A DNA stretch of 64,000 nt, taken from Sphingobium quisquiliarum P25 (GTDB lineage: Bacteria > Pseudomonadota > Alphaproteobacteria > Sphingomonadales > Sphingomonadaceae). The notes under the pieces were generated by a model. The model was not told the origin of the DNA and ran no database searches. It was given only the letters and a program-made list of their open reading frames with translations. The stretch's first letter is position 1. Each line of letters opens with the position of its first letter. The DNA lies in NCBI RefSeq assembly GCF_000445065.1, contig NZ_ATHO01000070.1, positions 1 to 64,000 on the forward strand. Direction: 5' to 3'. The position numbers were made by a program, and so were the translations under genes. This document shows positions 8,622 through 18,766 of the stretch, in pieces.

Positions 8622-8999
8622 TTATCTTCGGGCATCGATGACGGTGTTTTCTTCATGCCGCCGTGATGCAACGACTAAAAGCCAGAGCGCGCGACCATGC
8701 TTTGCCTTTATGAAGCCGCTCCATGAATCAGAACGCGGCTGATCATCAATGTATCCCCTGCGCGAATGGTGCGTCGATAAGAAAGATTCTCCGGCTGTCC
8801 CATTTCGCGCCTCCATTGACTTGGCGGGTGCAGGCGCTATGGCGGCGCCCATCAAGGGACATTACCCGCTTCGGCCATCGGTTGGGGCGCATCCCGCCAC
8901 CTTGCCGGCCTGTATCTCGATGCTCGCCAGCGGGTTACTGGTGGAATGTCGTTATCCTCCTAGCCCCTTGGCCGGGCACTGCGAGGAGACGCACGACTC
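8622..8999. other. Long intergenic region between zinc-ribbon gene and acnA
   Basis: 378 bases hold no convincing gene: the open frames lack ribosome sites and recognisable motifs. A possible sigma-70 promoter for acnA is at 8816-8844 (TTGACT, 17-base spacer, TATGGC), and a good ribosome site (GCGAGGAGAC) sits just before the acnA ATG. The region presumably carries divergent promoters for both flanking genes. No riboswitch or strong hairpin is evident. Confidence 0.5.
8816..8844 (+). promoter_or_regulatory. Possible sigma-70 promoter of acnA
   Basis: TTGACT at 8816-8821 and TATGGC at 8839-8844, separated by 17 bases, about 155 bases before the acnA start. The boxes are read by eye only; transcript mapping would be needed to confirm use. 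Confidence 0.3.
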
Positions 9000-11672
<2,673 letters not shown>

Positions 11673-11694
11673 CCGGCCGGGTTGTCGCTGAAAG

Positions 11695-11726
11695 AAAGGG
11701 CTTCCTCCGCAAGGGGGGAGCCCTTT
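11695..11726 (+). terminator. Terminator-like hairpin after acnA
   Basis: AAAGGGCT at 11695-11702 pairs with AGCCCTTT at 11719-11726, with further partial pairing of CC to GG inside. It begins 22 bases after the acnA stop. There is no long T run after it, so it may act as a Rho-assisted or RNA-stabilising end rather than a classical terminator. Confidence 0.55.
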
Positions 11727-11751
11727 CGCGTAACGTTCCCGCCCCCTTCGT

Positions 11752-11783
11752 CATGCTGAACTTGTTTCAGCATCCATTGTGCC
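11752..11783. repeat. Short dispersed-type hairpin (TGCTGAA/TTTCAGCA)
   Basis: The segment reads CGTCATGCTGAACTTG then TTTCAGCATCCATTG. TGCTGAA and TTCAGCA form a short stem with a small loop. The same motif is familiar from sphingomonad intergenic regions as part of a dispersed repeat, but only this copy is present in the window. Confidence 0.4.
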
Positions 11784-11859
11784 TCAGACTTCGCCGATCC
11801 GGTTAAACGCCTCCTGCAACAGGTTCAGGATGACGGATCGGAAGGGAGCGGGCGCCGGC

Positions 11860-12117
11860 ATGACGATCTTCATCGAAGTCCTTGGCTGGCTGGGCGCGCT
11901 TCTCGTCCTTGGCGCTTATGTCCTCGTCTCGACTGGCCGGTTGCTGGGTGATTCCGCTGCCTTCCAGTGGATGAACGCGCTTGGCGCCGCTCTCTTCGTG
12001 CTCAACACCTGGTGGCATGGGGCCATCCCGTCGATGGTGCTCAACATCATCTGGAGCTGCATCGGCTTCGCGGCCCTCTGGCGCATCCGGCGAGGCAAGG
12101 CCGCCCAGGGCCGATAG
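11860..12117 (+). CDS. CBU_0592-like small membrane protein
   Basis: An 85-residue protein with three hydrophobic helices: FIEVLGWLGALLVLGAYVLV, an FQWMNALGAALFVLN segment, and MVLNIIWSCIGFAALW. The AFQWMNALGA and PSMVLNIIWSCIG motifs match the CBU_0592/PQ-loop-like family of unknown function. I chose the ATG at 11860 because it starts directly before the first helix; an in-frame ATG at 11779 would add a hydrophilic leader that overlaps the intergenic repeat. Function unknown. Confidence 0.8.
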   Translation: MTIFIEVLGWLGALLVLGAYVLVSTGRLLGDSAAFQWMNALGAALFVLNTWWHGAIPSMVLNIIWSCIGFAALWRIRRGKAAQGR

Positions 12118-12161
12118 GAGGAGTATCGCCTTCGCAAGAAAGGCTGGCTGGCGGGCGCGGC

Positions 12162-12182
12162 GCGGATGGATTATCCGTCCGC
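12162..12182 (+). promoter_or_regulatory. Hairpin just before the amidotransferase start
   Basis: GCGGA (12162-12166) pairs with TCCGC (12178-12182), with inner GGA/TCC pairing around a TTA loop. It ends 6 bases before the ATG at 12189, where a ribosome site would normally lie; no Shine-Dalgarno sequence is visible. Confidence 0.35.
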
Positions 12183-12188
12183 TCAGCA

Positions 12189-12890
12189 ATGAAGAAAGCA
12201 CTGATCGTCCGTCATGTGCCGCGCGAGGGAGCGGCGGGGTTTCTCCAGCCGATCGAAGCCGCAGGCTACGAGATCGAGCGGATCGATGTGGCGAGTCCCG
12301 ATTTCGATGACATCGATCTCTGCACGCCAGACCTGCTGATAATGATGGGCGGGCCGATGGGCGTCTATGAACATGATGCCCATCCCTGGATTCCCTTGCA
12401 GATCAGCAAGCTCGCCGCCCGGCTGGAGCAGGACCTGCCGACGCTGGGCGTGTGCCTGGGCAGTCAGATGATCGCCGCGGCGCTGGGCGCGCGCGTTTTT
12501 CCCGGCGGCCGGATGGAGCTGGGCTTCGCGCCCGTGACGTTGAACCCGGCGGGCGCCGATTCGCCGCTGCGCCATCTGGAGGGCGTTCCGGTGCTTCACT
12601 GGCACAGCGACACGTTCGACCTGCCGCGCGGCGTCGATCTGCTGGCGTCGACCGACTCCTATGATCATCAGGCCTTCCGGCGCGGGCGCAATCTGCTGGC
12701 GCTGCAATTTCACGCCGAAATGGGCGAGGACCCGCGATTCGAGGACTGGCTCACCCACTTCTGGTCTGACCTGGACGTGGCGAAGCAATGCCGCATCTCC
12801 CTGCGCCGCGATCATGACGAACATGGGCCGGGCGCGGTGTCGGCAGGCCGGACGATGATCGCCGAATGGCTGGATCAGCTGCGCGCCTGA
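12189..12890 (+). CDS. Class I glutamine amidotransferase domain protein
   Basis: A 233-residue protein with the triad-type glutaminase fold: nucleophile C89 in LGVCLGSQM, and H175 and E177 in LQFHAEMGED. GGPMGVYEHDAHPW is typical of stand-alone GMP-synthase-like amidotransferases. These release ammonia from glutamine or act on gamma-glutamyl substrates; the partner or acceptor cannot be inferred here. It lacks the synthetase domain of GuaA. The gene lies 71 bases after a small membrane protein gene and convergent to the GST. Confidence 0.87.
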   Translation: MKKALIVRHVPREGAAGFLQPIEAAGYEIERIDVASPDFDDIDLCTPDLLIMMGGPMGVYEHDAHPWIPLQISKLAARLEQDLPTLGVCLGSQMIAAALGARVFPGGRMELGFAPVTLNPAGADSPLRHLEGVPVLHWHSDTFDLPRGVDLLASTDSYDHQAFRRGRNLLALQFHAEMGEDPRFEDWLTHFWSDLDVAKQCRISLRRDHDEHGPGAVSAGRTMIAEWLDQLRA

Positions 12891-12899
12891 TCCGGCACG

Positions 12900-13556
12900 T
12901 CAGAATTCGACGTCCAGTTCCGCCACCTCGTCCGCTTCCCTGCGCGCATCGTCGATCCATTCGCGCATCAGGCCCCAGCTGTTGATCGTCTCGCTATAGG
13001 CCGCCGAATTGGCCGAAAGCGGCACGGCATAGGTCAGGAAACGCTGCGCCACCGGCGCGAACATGGCGTCGGCGACGGTCGGCTTTTCCCCGAACAGCCA
13101 CGGCCCGCCATAGGTTTCCAGGCATTCGGTCCAGATCGCCTCGACTCGCTCTATATCAGGCTTCGCGCCGGAAAAGATCGGGAATCGCTCATGCCGCACT
13201 TTAAGGTTCATCGGCAGCGCGGACCGCAGATTCGCGAAGCCCGAATGAATCTCCCCCGACACCGAACGGCAATGCGCCCGCGCGATCCGGTCCTTCGGGT
13301 ACATGCCCGCCTCGGGATAAAGCTCATGCAGATATTCCGCGATCGCCAGCGTGTCCCACACGCTCGCGCGTTCATGGGTCAGGCGCGGCACCAGCACGGA
13401 TGGCGTCAGCAGCAGCAATTCCGCGCGATTTTCGGGATTTTCCTGCTCCACCATCTTTTCCCGCACCTCCAATCCGGCAAGACGGCACAAAAGCCACCCG
13501 CGCAGCGACCAGGATGAGTAGGTCTTGCTGGAAATCGTCAGTTCAGCGACCGGCAT
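12900..13556 (-). CDS. Glutathione S-transferase
   Basis: A 218-residue cytosolic GST. The N-terminal thioredoxin-like domain starts with ELTISSKTYSSWSLRGWLL, the pattern of the Ser-containing maleylacetoacetate-isomerase/zeta-like branch, and the C-terminal all-helical domain has WLFGEKPTVADAMFAPV. The start at 13556 (MPVAEL) has a GGGAGGAT ribosome site; an upstream in-frame ATG would add a non-homologous leader. Substrate unknown. It diverges from the PHB depolymerase. Confidence 0.9.
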   Translation of the reverse strand: MPVAELTISSKTYSSWSLRGWLLCRLAGLEVREKMVEQENPENRAELLLLTPSVLVPRLTHERASVWDTLAIAEYLHELYPEAGMYPKDRIARAHCRSVSGEIHSGFANLRSALPMNLKVRHERFPIFSGAKPDIERVEAIWTECLETYGGPWLFGEKPTVADAMFAPVAQRFLTYAVPLSANSAAYSETINSWGLMREWIDDARREADEVAELDVEF

Positions 13557-13592
13557 GGCAATCCTCCCACATGCGATTTTCCGTGAAGATGA

Positions 13593-13602
13593 TGCACTGC
13601 AA
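13593..13602. promoter_or_regulatory. TGCACTGCAA motif in GST/phaZ intergenic region
   Basis: TGCACTGCAA lies about 70 bases before phaZ in an AT-rich divergent spacer. Alphaproteobacterial PhaR repressors bind TGC/GCA-type sites near PHB genes, so this is a candidate, but a single 10-base match is weak. Confidence 0.25.
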
Positions 13603-13674
13603 TATAGAAAAATAACATAAGCATTGTACAACGGTTCAATGATGGGGAACATTGCGGGGGGTCGCAATCGTTAT

Positions 13675-14898
13675 ATGATGATGTTGTACACTGGCTATCA
13701 GGCATTGGAAGATATGCTCGCACCCGCGCGTTTCGGCGCGCGACTCGCCTTGACCATGCGCGATGGCATGGGTGCGGTGGGGGACTGGCCGATGCCGCGC
13801 CGCATGTTCGCGCTGATGGATATATTTCAGGGCGCGCGGCTCACGCACAAACGTCCCGCCTATGGCATAGATCAGGTGCGCAGCGGCAATGCGGTTGTTG
13901 CGGTGCGGGAAGAGGTGCTGCTGGACCTGCCCTTCGGCAACCTGCTGCACTTCGCCAAGGATGATGTGGATACGGAGCAGCCCCGCGTCCTGCTGGTCGC
14001 GCCCATGTCCGGCCATTTCGCGACGCTGCTGCGCGCGACGGTCAGGACCATGCTGCCCGACCATGATGTCTATATCACCGACTGGAAGAATGCGCGCGAC
14101 GTGCCGCTGTCGGCCGGACCCTTCGGCTTTGACGACTATATCGACTATGTGATCACCTTCTTGCAGGAAATGGGGCCGGGCGCGCATCTTTTCTCGGTGT
14201 GCCAGCCCTGCGTTCCGGCCTTCGCCGCCGTCGCGCTGATGGCGGAAGATGGCGACGCGGCCACTCCGCGATCGATGACGCTGATGGGCGGCCCCATCGA
14301 TCCGCGTGCCGCGCCGACGGTGGTCAATGAGCTTTCCAATGAAAAGCCGATCGAATGGTTCGACCGGCACCTGATCACCACCGTGCCGATGCGCTATGCC
14401 GGGGCGGGGCGGCGGGTCTATCCCGGCTTCCTGCAACTGTCCGCCTTCATGTCGATGAACCTGGAACGGCACGGCGCGCAGCATCGGGAGCTTTATCAAC
14501 TCCTGGCCGATGGCAAGGAGGCGGAGGCCGAGAAGATCAAGACCTTCTACCAGGAATATTTCGCCGTGCTGGACATGACGGCCGAATTCTACCTGGAAAC
14601 CGTCGATCGCGTGTTCCAGCGCGCCTTGTTGGCGAAGGGAGAACTCAAACACCGGGACCGTCCGGTCAACCCCGGCGCGATTCGCACCACGGCGCTGCTG
14701 ACGGTGGAAGGCGAAAAGGACGATGTCTGCGCCGTGGGCCAGACCGCCGCCGCCCATGCGCTGTGCACCGGCCTGCGGCCCCATCTGAAACGCCATCATC
14801 TTCAGATCGGCGCTGGCCATTATGGCGTCTTTTCAGGCCGCAAGTGGGAAAAGGAAGTCTTCCCGCAGGTGCGCAACATGATCCTGGCGATGAACTGA
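13675..14898 (+). CDS. phaZ: Intracellular poly(3-hydroxybutyrate) depolymerase
   Basis: A 407-residue protein of the intracellular PHB depolymerase (i-PhaZ) family, which mobilises stored polyhydroxybutyrate granules. The nucleophile region reads HLFSVCQPCVPAF, with C176 in the place of the usual lipase serine, as known for Ralstonia PhaZ1. The C-terminal GHYGVFSGRKW carries the catalytic His. LLVAPMSGHFATLLR is also family-typical. Three consecutive ATGs (13675, 13678, 13681) are possible starts, with GCGGGGGG upstream; homologues start near MLY, so 13681 is equally likely. Confidence 0.92.
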   Translation: MMMLYTGYQALEDMLAPARFGARLALTMRDGMGAVGDWPMPRRMFALMDIFQGARLTHKRPAYGIDQVRSGNAVVAVREEVLLDLPFGNLLHFAKDDVDTEQPRVLLVAPMSGHFATLLRATVRTMLPDHDVYITDWKNARDVPLSAGPFGFDDYIDYVITFLQEMGPGAHLFSVCQPCVPAFAAVALMAEDGDAATPRSMTLMGGPIDPRAAPTVVNELSNEKPIEWFDRHLITTVPMRYAGAGRRVYPGFLQLSAFMSMNLERHGAQHRELYQLLADGKEAEAEKIKTFYQEYFAVLDMTAEFYLETVDRVFQRALLAKGELKHRDRPVNPGAIRTTALLTVEGEKDDVCAVGQTAAAHALCTGLRPHLKRHHLQIGAGHYGVFSGRKWEKEVFPQVRNMILAMN

Positions 14899-14944
14899 GC
14901 CGTACGCCATTGGGGGAGCGCGATCCGGCTTGGGGGAGGAACGC

Positions 14945-15313
14945 CTAACGCTCCTCCCCATCCGCCTCCGGCCGCGTCCATATCCAGCTTCCGCCGATCA
15001 GCGCCGCCGCCAGCGGGATCAGCGACCATGGGAAGGGCGAGAAGATCAGGCCGATCGCCGCACTGATGGCAAAGGCCGTAAGCGCCGCATGCTTGCCCCG
15101 CCTGCTGATCGCGCCACGTTCGCGCCAGCGCCGGATATGGACGCCGAAATGCCGGTGGTTGAGCAGCCGCGCCTCCAGCGCAGGGCTTGACCGTGCGAAG
15201 CAGAAGGCGGCCAATATCATGAACGGCACGGTGGGAAGCAGCGGCAGCACCACGCCCACCGCGCCCAGCCCCAGCGCCGCAAATCCTGCGGCAAGGTAGA
15301 GCGTCCGGCGCAT
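14945..15313 (-). CDS. DUF454 (YbaN-like) membrane protein
   Basis: A 122-residue inner-membrane protein with the DUF454 signature: GAVGVVLPLLPTVPFMILAA, then CFARSSPALEARLLNHRHFG and IRRWRERGAISRRGKHAAL. Three to four hydrophobic segments are visible. Function is unknown. Its ATG overlaps the stop of the upstream histidine kinase by one base (TGATG), which implies translational coupling to the two-component system. Confidence 0.92.
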   Translation of the reverse strand: MRRTLYLAAGFAALGLGAVGVVLPLLPTVPFMILAAFCFARSSPALEARLLNHRHFGVHIRRWRERGAISRRGKHAALTAFAISAAIGLIFSPFPWSLIPLAAALIGGSWIWTRPEADGEER

Positions 15314-16704
15314 CAGCCCGCTGGCAGCCGCAGCCGCACCAGCAGCCCGCCCAGATCCTCGCTTTCCTCCATCGCCACCGATCCGCCATAGATTTCGGCG
15401 ACGTCGCGGACGATGGCGAGGCCGAGGCCAGTTCCCGGCTTGCCCGAATCGAGCCGCACGCCCCGGTCGAAGATGCGCGTCCGGTCCGCCTCTGGGATCC
15501 CCGCGCCGTCATCCTCGACCAGAATCTCTATCATCGGCCCGTTGCGCAACACGGTGGCGAACACGCTGCCGCCCCCATATTTGGCGGCATTTTCCAGCAG
15601 ATTGCCCAGCATTTCGTCCAGATCCTGCCGCTCGACCCGCACCTCTGCGGCCTTGTCCCCATCCATGTCGATGCGCACGTCAGGATAAAGCCGCTGCACC
15701 GCGCGCTCCACGGCTTGCAGGCTCGGCCACACCTCCGCCCGGCTTTGCGCCGCGCCGCGCCTGCCCACGGCGCGCGCACGGGCTAGGTGGTGGTCCACCT
15801 GACGGCGCATCGTCGTCGCTTCCCGGATCACGGTTTCGCCAAGGTCGGGCGCCTGCGCCGTCGCCGCGTTCATGATCACGGTCAGCGGCGTCTTCAATGC
15901 GTGGGCCAGGTTGCCCGCATGGGTGCGCGCCTCTTCCGCCTGCGTTTCGTTATGGGCGAGCAGGGCGTTGAGTTCCTCCACCATGGGCAGGACCTCGCTG
16001 GGCATGGGTTCGGTGACGCGGTTCTTCTCCCCCGCGCGCATTCGAACGATCTCGTGCCGCACCCGGCGCAGCGGGCGCAGGCCGTAGAGCGTCTGGAGCG
16101 TGGTGAGGACGATCAGGCCCAGCGCCAGCAGGGCGAAGCTTTCGAACAGGGTGGACCGCAATGTCCTGATCTGGTCGTCCAGCCCCGCGCGCGCGGCCGC
16201 GACCATGAACATCCAGCGCGTGTCCGATCCCGGCAGGATGATCGTCCGCTCCATGATGCGCAGGTCCTCGCCCGGAAACTGCTTGCTGTCATAGACGTGG
16301 AAATTGCGGTCATGATGCTCCACCGGGGCCTTCAACGCCCGGTCCCACAGCGATCGGGACCGCCAATCCTCATGTCCCTTCGCGCTGATCTGGTAGTAAA
16401 GGCCGCTATTGGGCTCCAGGAACCGCTGGTCCGCCAGCGGGCGGTTGAACAGCACTTCGCCGTCCGGCCCGATTTCCGCCGAAGCGATCATCGCCGTCAG
16501 CACATAGTTCAGGCCATCGTCGAAATTGCGGGTGACGGCGTCCGACAGCACCCGGTCCAGCGCCAGCCCGCCGCCCAGCAGCAGCAGGCTGATCCACAGC
16601 GCCGCTATGCCGATCATGCGGCGGCTCAGCGATCCGGTCGAACGGACGGGGGGCTGATCTGCTATGCTAGAATTGACCAACGGCCGTTCGCCCTGAGTAG
16701 CCAC
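15313..16704 (-). CDS. PhoQ-like sensor histidine kinase
   Basis: A membrane sensor kinase: TM helix at residues about 31-49, a periplasmic sensor region, TM helix about 188-207, a HAMP-like linker, H-box LAHALKTPLT with H268, and an HATPase with GTGLGLAIVRDVAEIYGG. It pairs with the OmpR-type regulator upstream in a PhoP/PhoQ-like layout. The start is uncertain: the GTG at 16704 lies inside a dispersed palindromic repeat; a TTG at 16680 (behind AGGGCGA) or an ATG at 16617, just before TM1, are alternatives. If 16704 is used, the first residues are repeat-derived. Confidence 0.93.
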   Translation of the reverse strand: MATQGERPLVNSSIADQPPVRSTGSLSRRMIGIAALWISLLLLGGGLALDRVLSDAVTRNFDDGLNYVLTAMIASAEIGPDGEVLFNRPLADQRFLEPNSGLYYQISAKGHEDWRSRSLWDRALKAPVEHHDRNFHVYDSKQFPGEDLRIMERTIILPGSDTRWMFMVAAARAGLDDQIRTLRSTLFESFALLALGLIVLTTLQTLYGLRPLRRVRHEIVRMRAGEKNRVTEPMPSEVLPMVEELNALLAHNETQAEEARTHAGNLAHALKTPLTVIMNAATAQAPDLGETVIREATTMRRQVDHHLARARAVGRRGAAQSRAEVWPSLQAVERAVQRLYPDVRIDMDGDKAAEVRVERQDLDEMLGNLLENAAKYGGGSVFATVLRNGPMIEILVEDDGAGIPEADRTRIFDRGVRLDSGKPGTGLGLAIVRDVAEIYGGSVAMEESEDLGGLLVRLRLPAG

Positions 16705-16796
16705 TGAGCGAAGCCGAAGTGGCGTATCGAAGGGTTCGTGCGGAATGCTTCGATACGGGTCTTCGGCTTCGCTCAGCCCCTACTCAGCACGAACGG
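16684..16796. repeat. Palindromic repeat R1 (long class, 113 bp)
   Basis: The element begins CCGTTCGCCCTGAGTAG and ends CTACTCAGCACGAACGG, with further inner pairing (CGAAGCCGAAG with CTTCGGCTTCG; CGTATCGAAG with CTTCGATACG). It fills almost the whole gap between the response regulator and histidine kinase genes and overlaps the longest possible kinase start. It shares its sequence with the elements at 22690 and 29078. Confidence 0.9.
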
Positions 16797-16806
16797 AGAA
16801 AGCAAC

Positions 16807-17472
16807 TTACCGCCCCGGCTCGTCCAGGCTGTAGCCAAGGCCCCGGATCGTGGTGATGACATCCGCGCCCAGCTTCTTGCGGATGCGCGTCACGAACACT
16901 TCGATCGTGTTGGAATCACGGTCGAAATCCTGATCGTAGATATGCTCGATCAATTCGGTGCGGCTCACCACCTTGCCCTTGTGGTGCAGCAGGTAGGACA
17001 GCAGCTTATATTCCTGCGCGGTCAGCTTCACCGGCTCGCCTTTCAGCGTCACCTTGCCGCTGCGCGTGTCCAGCCGCACGTCACCGGCGGTCAGCTCGCT
17101 CGACGCATTGCCCGACGCACGGCGGATCAGCGCGCGCAGCCGGGCGATCAGTTCCTCGCTCTGGAACGGCTTGGCCAGATAGTCGTCCGCGCCCGCATCC
17201 AGCCCTGCCACCTTATCCGACCAGCTATCGCGCGCCGTCAGCACCAGCACCGGAAAGCCGCGGCCATCCTTGCGCCATCGGTCCAGCACCGTCAGGCCAT
17301 CCATCGTCGGCAGGCCCAGGTCCAGCACCACGGCGTCATAATTTTCGGTGGAACCCAGAAAATGCCCGTCCTCGCCATCGTTCGCCAGGTCGACCGCATA
17401 ACCGGCCCCTTCAAGGGTATTGCGAAGCTGTTGCCCCAGATTGGGTTCATCTTCGACGATCAGCAGACGCAT
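16807..17472 (-). CDS. OmpR/PhoP-family response regulator
   Basis: A 221-residue regulator. The receiver domain has D51 (VVLDLGLP) as phosphoacceptor and K101 (LAKPF); the C-terminal winged helix has SNTIEVFVTRIRKKLG and TIRGLGYSLDE, the OmpR/PhoB type. It lies 36 bases after a PepSY-domain gene and upstream of the sensor kinase on the same strand, an arrangement known for PhoPQ-like systems in alphaproteobacteria. The signal and targets are not visible. Confidence 0.95.
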   Translation of the reverse strand: MRLLIVEDEPNLGQQLRNTLEGAGYAVDLANDGEDGHFLGSTENYDAVVLDLGLPTMDGLTVLDRWRKDGRGFPVLVLTARDSWSDKVAGLDAGADDYLAKPFQSEELIARLRALIRRASGNASSELTAGDVRLDTRSGKVTLKGEPVKLTAQEYKLLSYLLHHKGKVVSRTELIEHIYDQDFDRDSNTIEVFVTRIRKKLGADVITTIRGLGYSLDEPGR

Positions 17473-17508
17473 ATGGCCCCGTTTCTTCCTGTTCTTGGCT
17501 GCGGCGCG

Positions 17509-17820
17509 TTATCGCGCCCAGCCGGTTATATCGCCTGTGCGCCCGTCCGCATCAACCCAAACCACCTTGCCGTCCTTCACATATTTCAGGCGGTAGCGGT
17601 TCGACGAAGGATTGAATTCCGCGCCCAGATAGGTCGCGCCGCCCATCGCGGCGTCGACGCGGCGCTTGATGAGGGAAAAGGGCATGGTCTGCCCGTCCAG
17701 CATCGCGCGCCGCGCGGCGTCCTGCTCCTCGCGCTGACCGGCCTGTACGGCCGGGTTCAGCGCCAGCATCGCTGCAATGGCCCCAAGGCCCGCAATCAGC
17801 CTGTGTCGCGTCATCTTCAT
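17509..17820 (-). CDS. Exported PepSY-domain protein
   Basis: A 103-residue protein with a signal peptide (HRLIAGLGAIAAMLALNPAVQA) and one PepSY-like domain: FSLIKRRVDAAMGGATYLGAEF, then RYRLKYVKDGKVVWVDADGRTG. PepSY modules are periplasmic and are often encoded beside two-component systems or proteases, where they may modulate sensing. Here it precedes the OmpR-type regulator, which suggests an accessory role for that pair. ATG at 17820 chosen; 17814 is also possible. Confidence 0.88.
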   Translation of the reverse strand: MKMTRHRLIAGLGAIAAMLALNPAVQAGQREEQDAARRAMLDGQTMPFSLIKRRVDAAMGGATYLGAEFNPSSNRYRLKYVKDGKVVWVDADGRTGDITGWAR

Positions 17821-17890
17821 GAGGCATGCCATAGCGGGGAGCCATTGAACAGGTGGTGAATATGCCGCTCAACACCGCTGCGACGCTGGC

Positions 17891-18622
17891 TTAGCGCTCC
17901 AGCGCATATTGCACGGTCAGCGTCACCGACGATCCGACCTGGCCCGGTTCGGCCTGCGTCGCCACGGCGGCGGCGTCTTCCTTGAAGCTCCGCGCCATCA
18001 TCGGCATGGGCGGGCGGCCGCCGCTGTTGCTCTCGCTGATCGACACCAGCCGGGCGGAGCGATAGCCCGCTGCCTGCGCATAATAGTCCGCCTGCGCCTT
18101 CGCCGACTGGAGCGCCGCGCCGCGCGCCTGCGTCAGCATGGGCGTAGGGTCGCTGATGGAGAAAGAAGGGCCGCTCACATTGGTCGCCCCGGCCGCCACC
18201 ATGGCGTCCAGCAGGCTGCCCACCTTCTTCACATCGTGCAGCTTGACGCTCAACTGGTTGGACGCCTCATAGCCGATGAAGCGCGGGGTCGTCGGCTGCC
18301 CGGCCCGGTTGCTGTAATCATATTGCGGGTTGAGGTTGATGCCGCTGGTCTGGATGTCCTTCTTGGCGATGCCCGCCTTGGCGAGCGTCGCGATCAGCTT
18401 GTCCATCTGCGCCGCATTGTCGCGCATCGCCTGCACGGCTGTCGGCGCGCGGGTCTGGACGCCGGTGCCTACCACCGCCTCATCAGGCACCGCCTCCACC
18501 GTCTCGGTGACGTTCAGCGTTACGATCGGCGCCTTTTCCGCGACCGTGACGCTCGTCTGCGCCAGCGCGGCCGGGGCCAGCGACGATGCGGCAAGGGTCA
18601 TCAGGGCAAGGGCGGACTTCAT
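17891..18622 (-). CDS. SIMPL (DUF541) domain periplasmic protein
   Basis: A 243-residue protein with a signal peptide ending PAALAQ, then the SIMPL/DUF541 domain: VTLNVTETVEAVPDEAVVG, NPQYDYSNRAGQPTTPRFIGYEASNQL, and YYAQAAGYRSARLVSISE. Members such as E. coli YggE lower oxidative stress, by an unknown mechanism. The ATG at 18622 is chosen because AAGGAG lies 8 bases before it; an ATG two codons upstream would be too close to that site. It is the first gene of the leftward unit that leads into the two-component system. Confidence 0.9.
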   Translation of the reverse strand: MKSALALMTLAASSLAPAALAQTSVTVAEKAPIVTLNVTETVEAVPDEAVVGTGVQTRAPTAVQAMRDNAAQMDKLIATLAKAGIAKKDIQTSGINLNPQYDYSNRAGQPTTPRFIGYEASNQLSVKLHDVKKVGSLLDAMVAAGATNVSGPSFSISDPTPMLTQARGAALQSAKAQADYYAQAAGYRSARLVSISESNSGGRPPMPMMARSFKEDAAAVATQAEPGQVGSSVTLTVQYALER

Positions 18623-18766
18623 GAGCATATCTCCTTGAAAGGATGGTGCGACCCTATTGTAACGGGTGCGATGAATGGACGCTGACATGCGCTGAAAGCC
18701 GCCAGACAGCTTATGGTTCCTTGGCGGCCCTTGCCCCGGCGCGCGCAAGCGCCTAGCTGCACGGCC

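Noticed and set aside
8622-8855. Possible small gene in the acnA upstream region (minus strand)
   Set aside because: No ribosome site, no hydrophobic or conserved motif, and composition typical of non-coding sequence.
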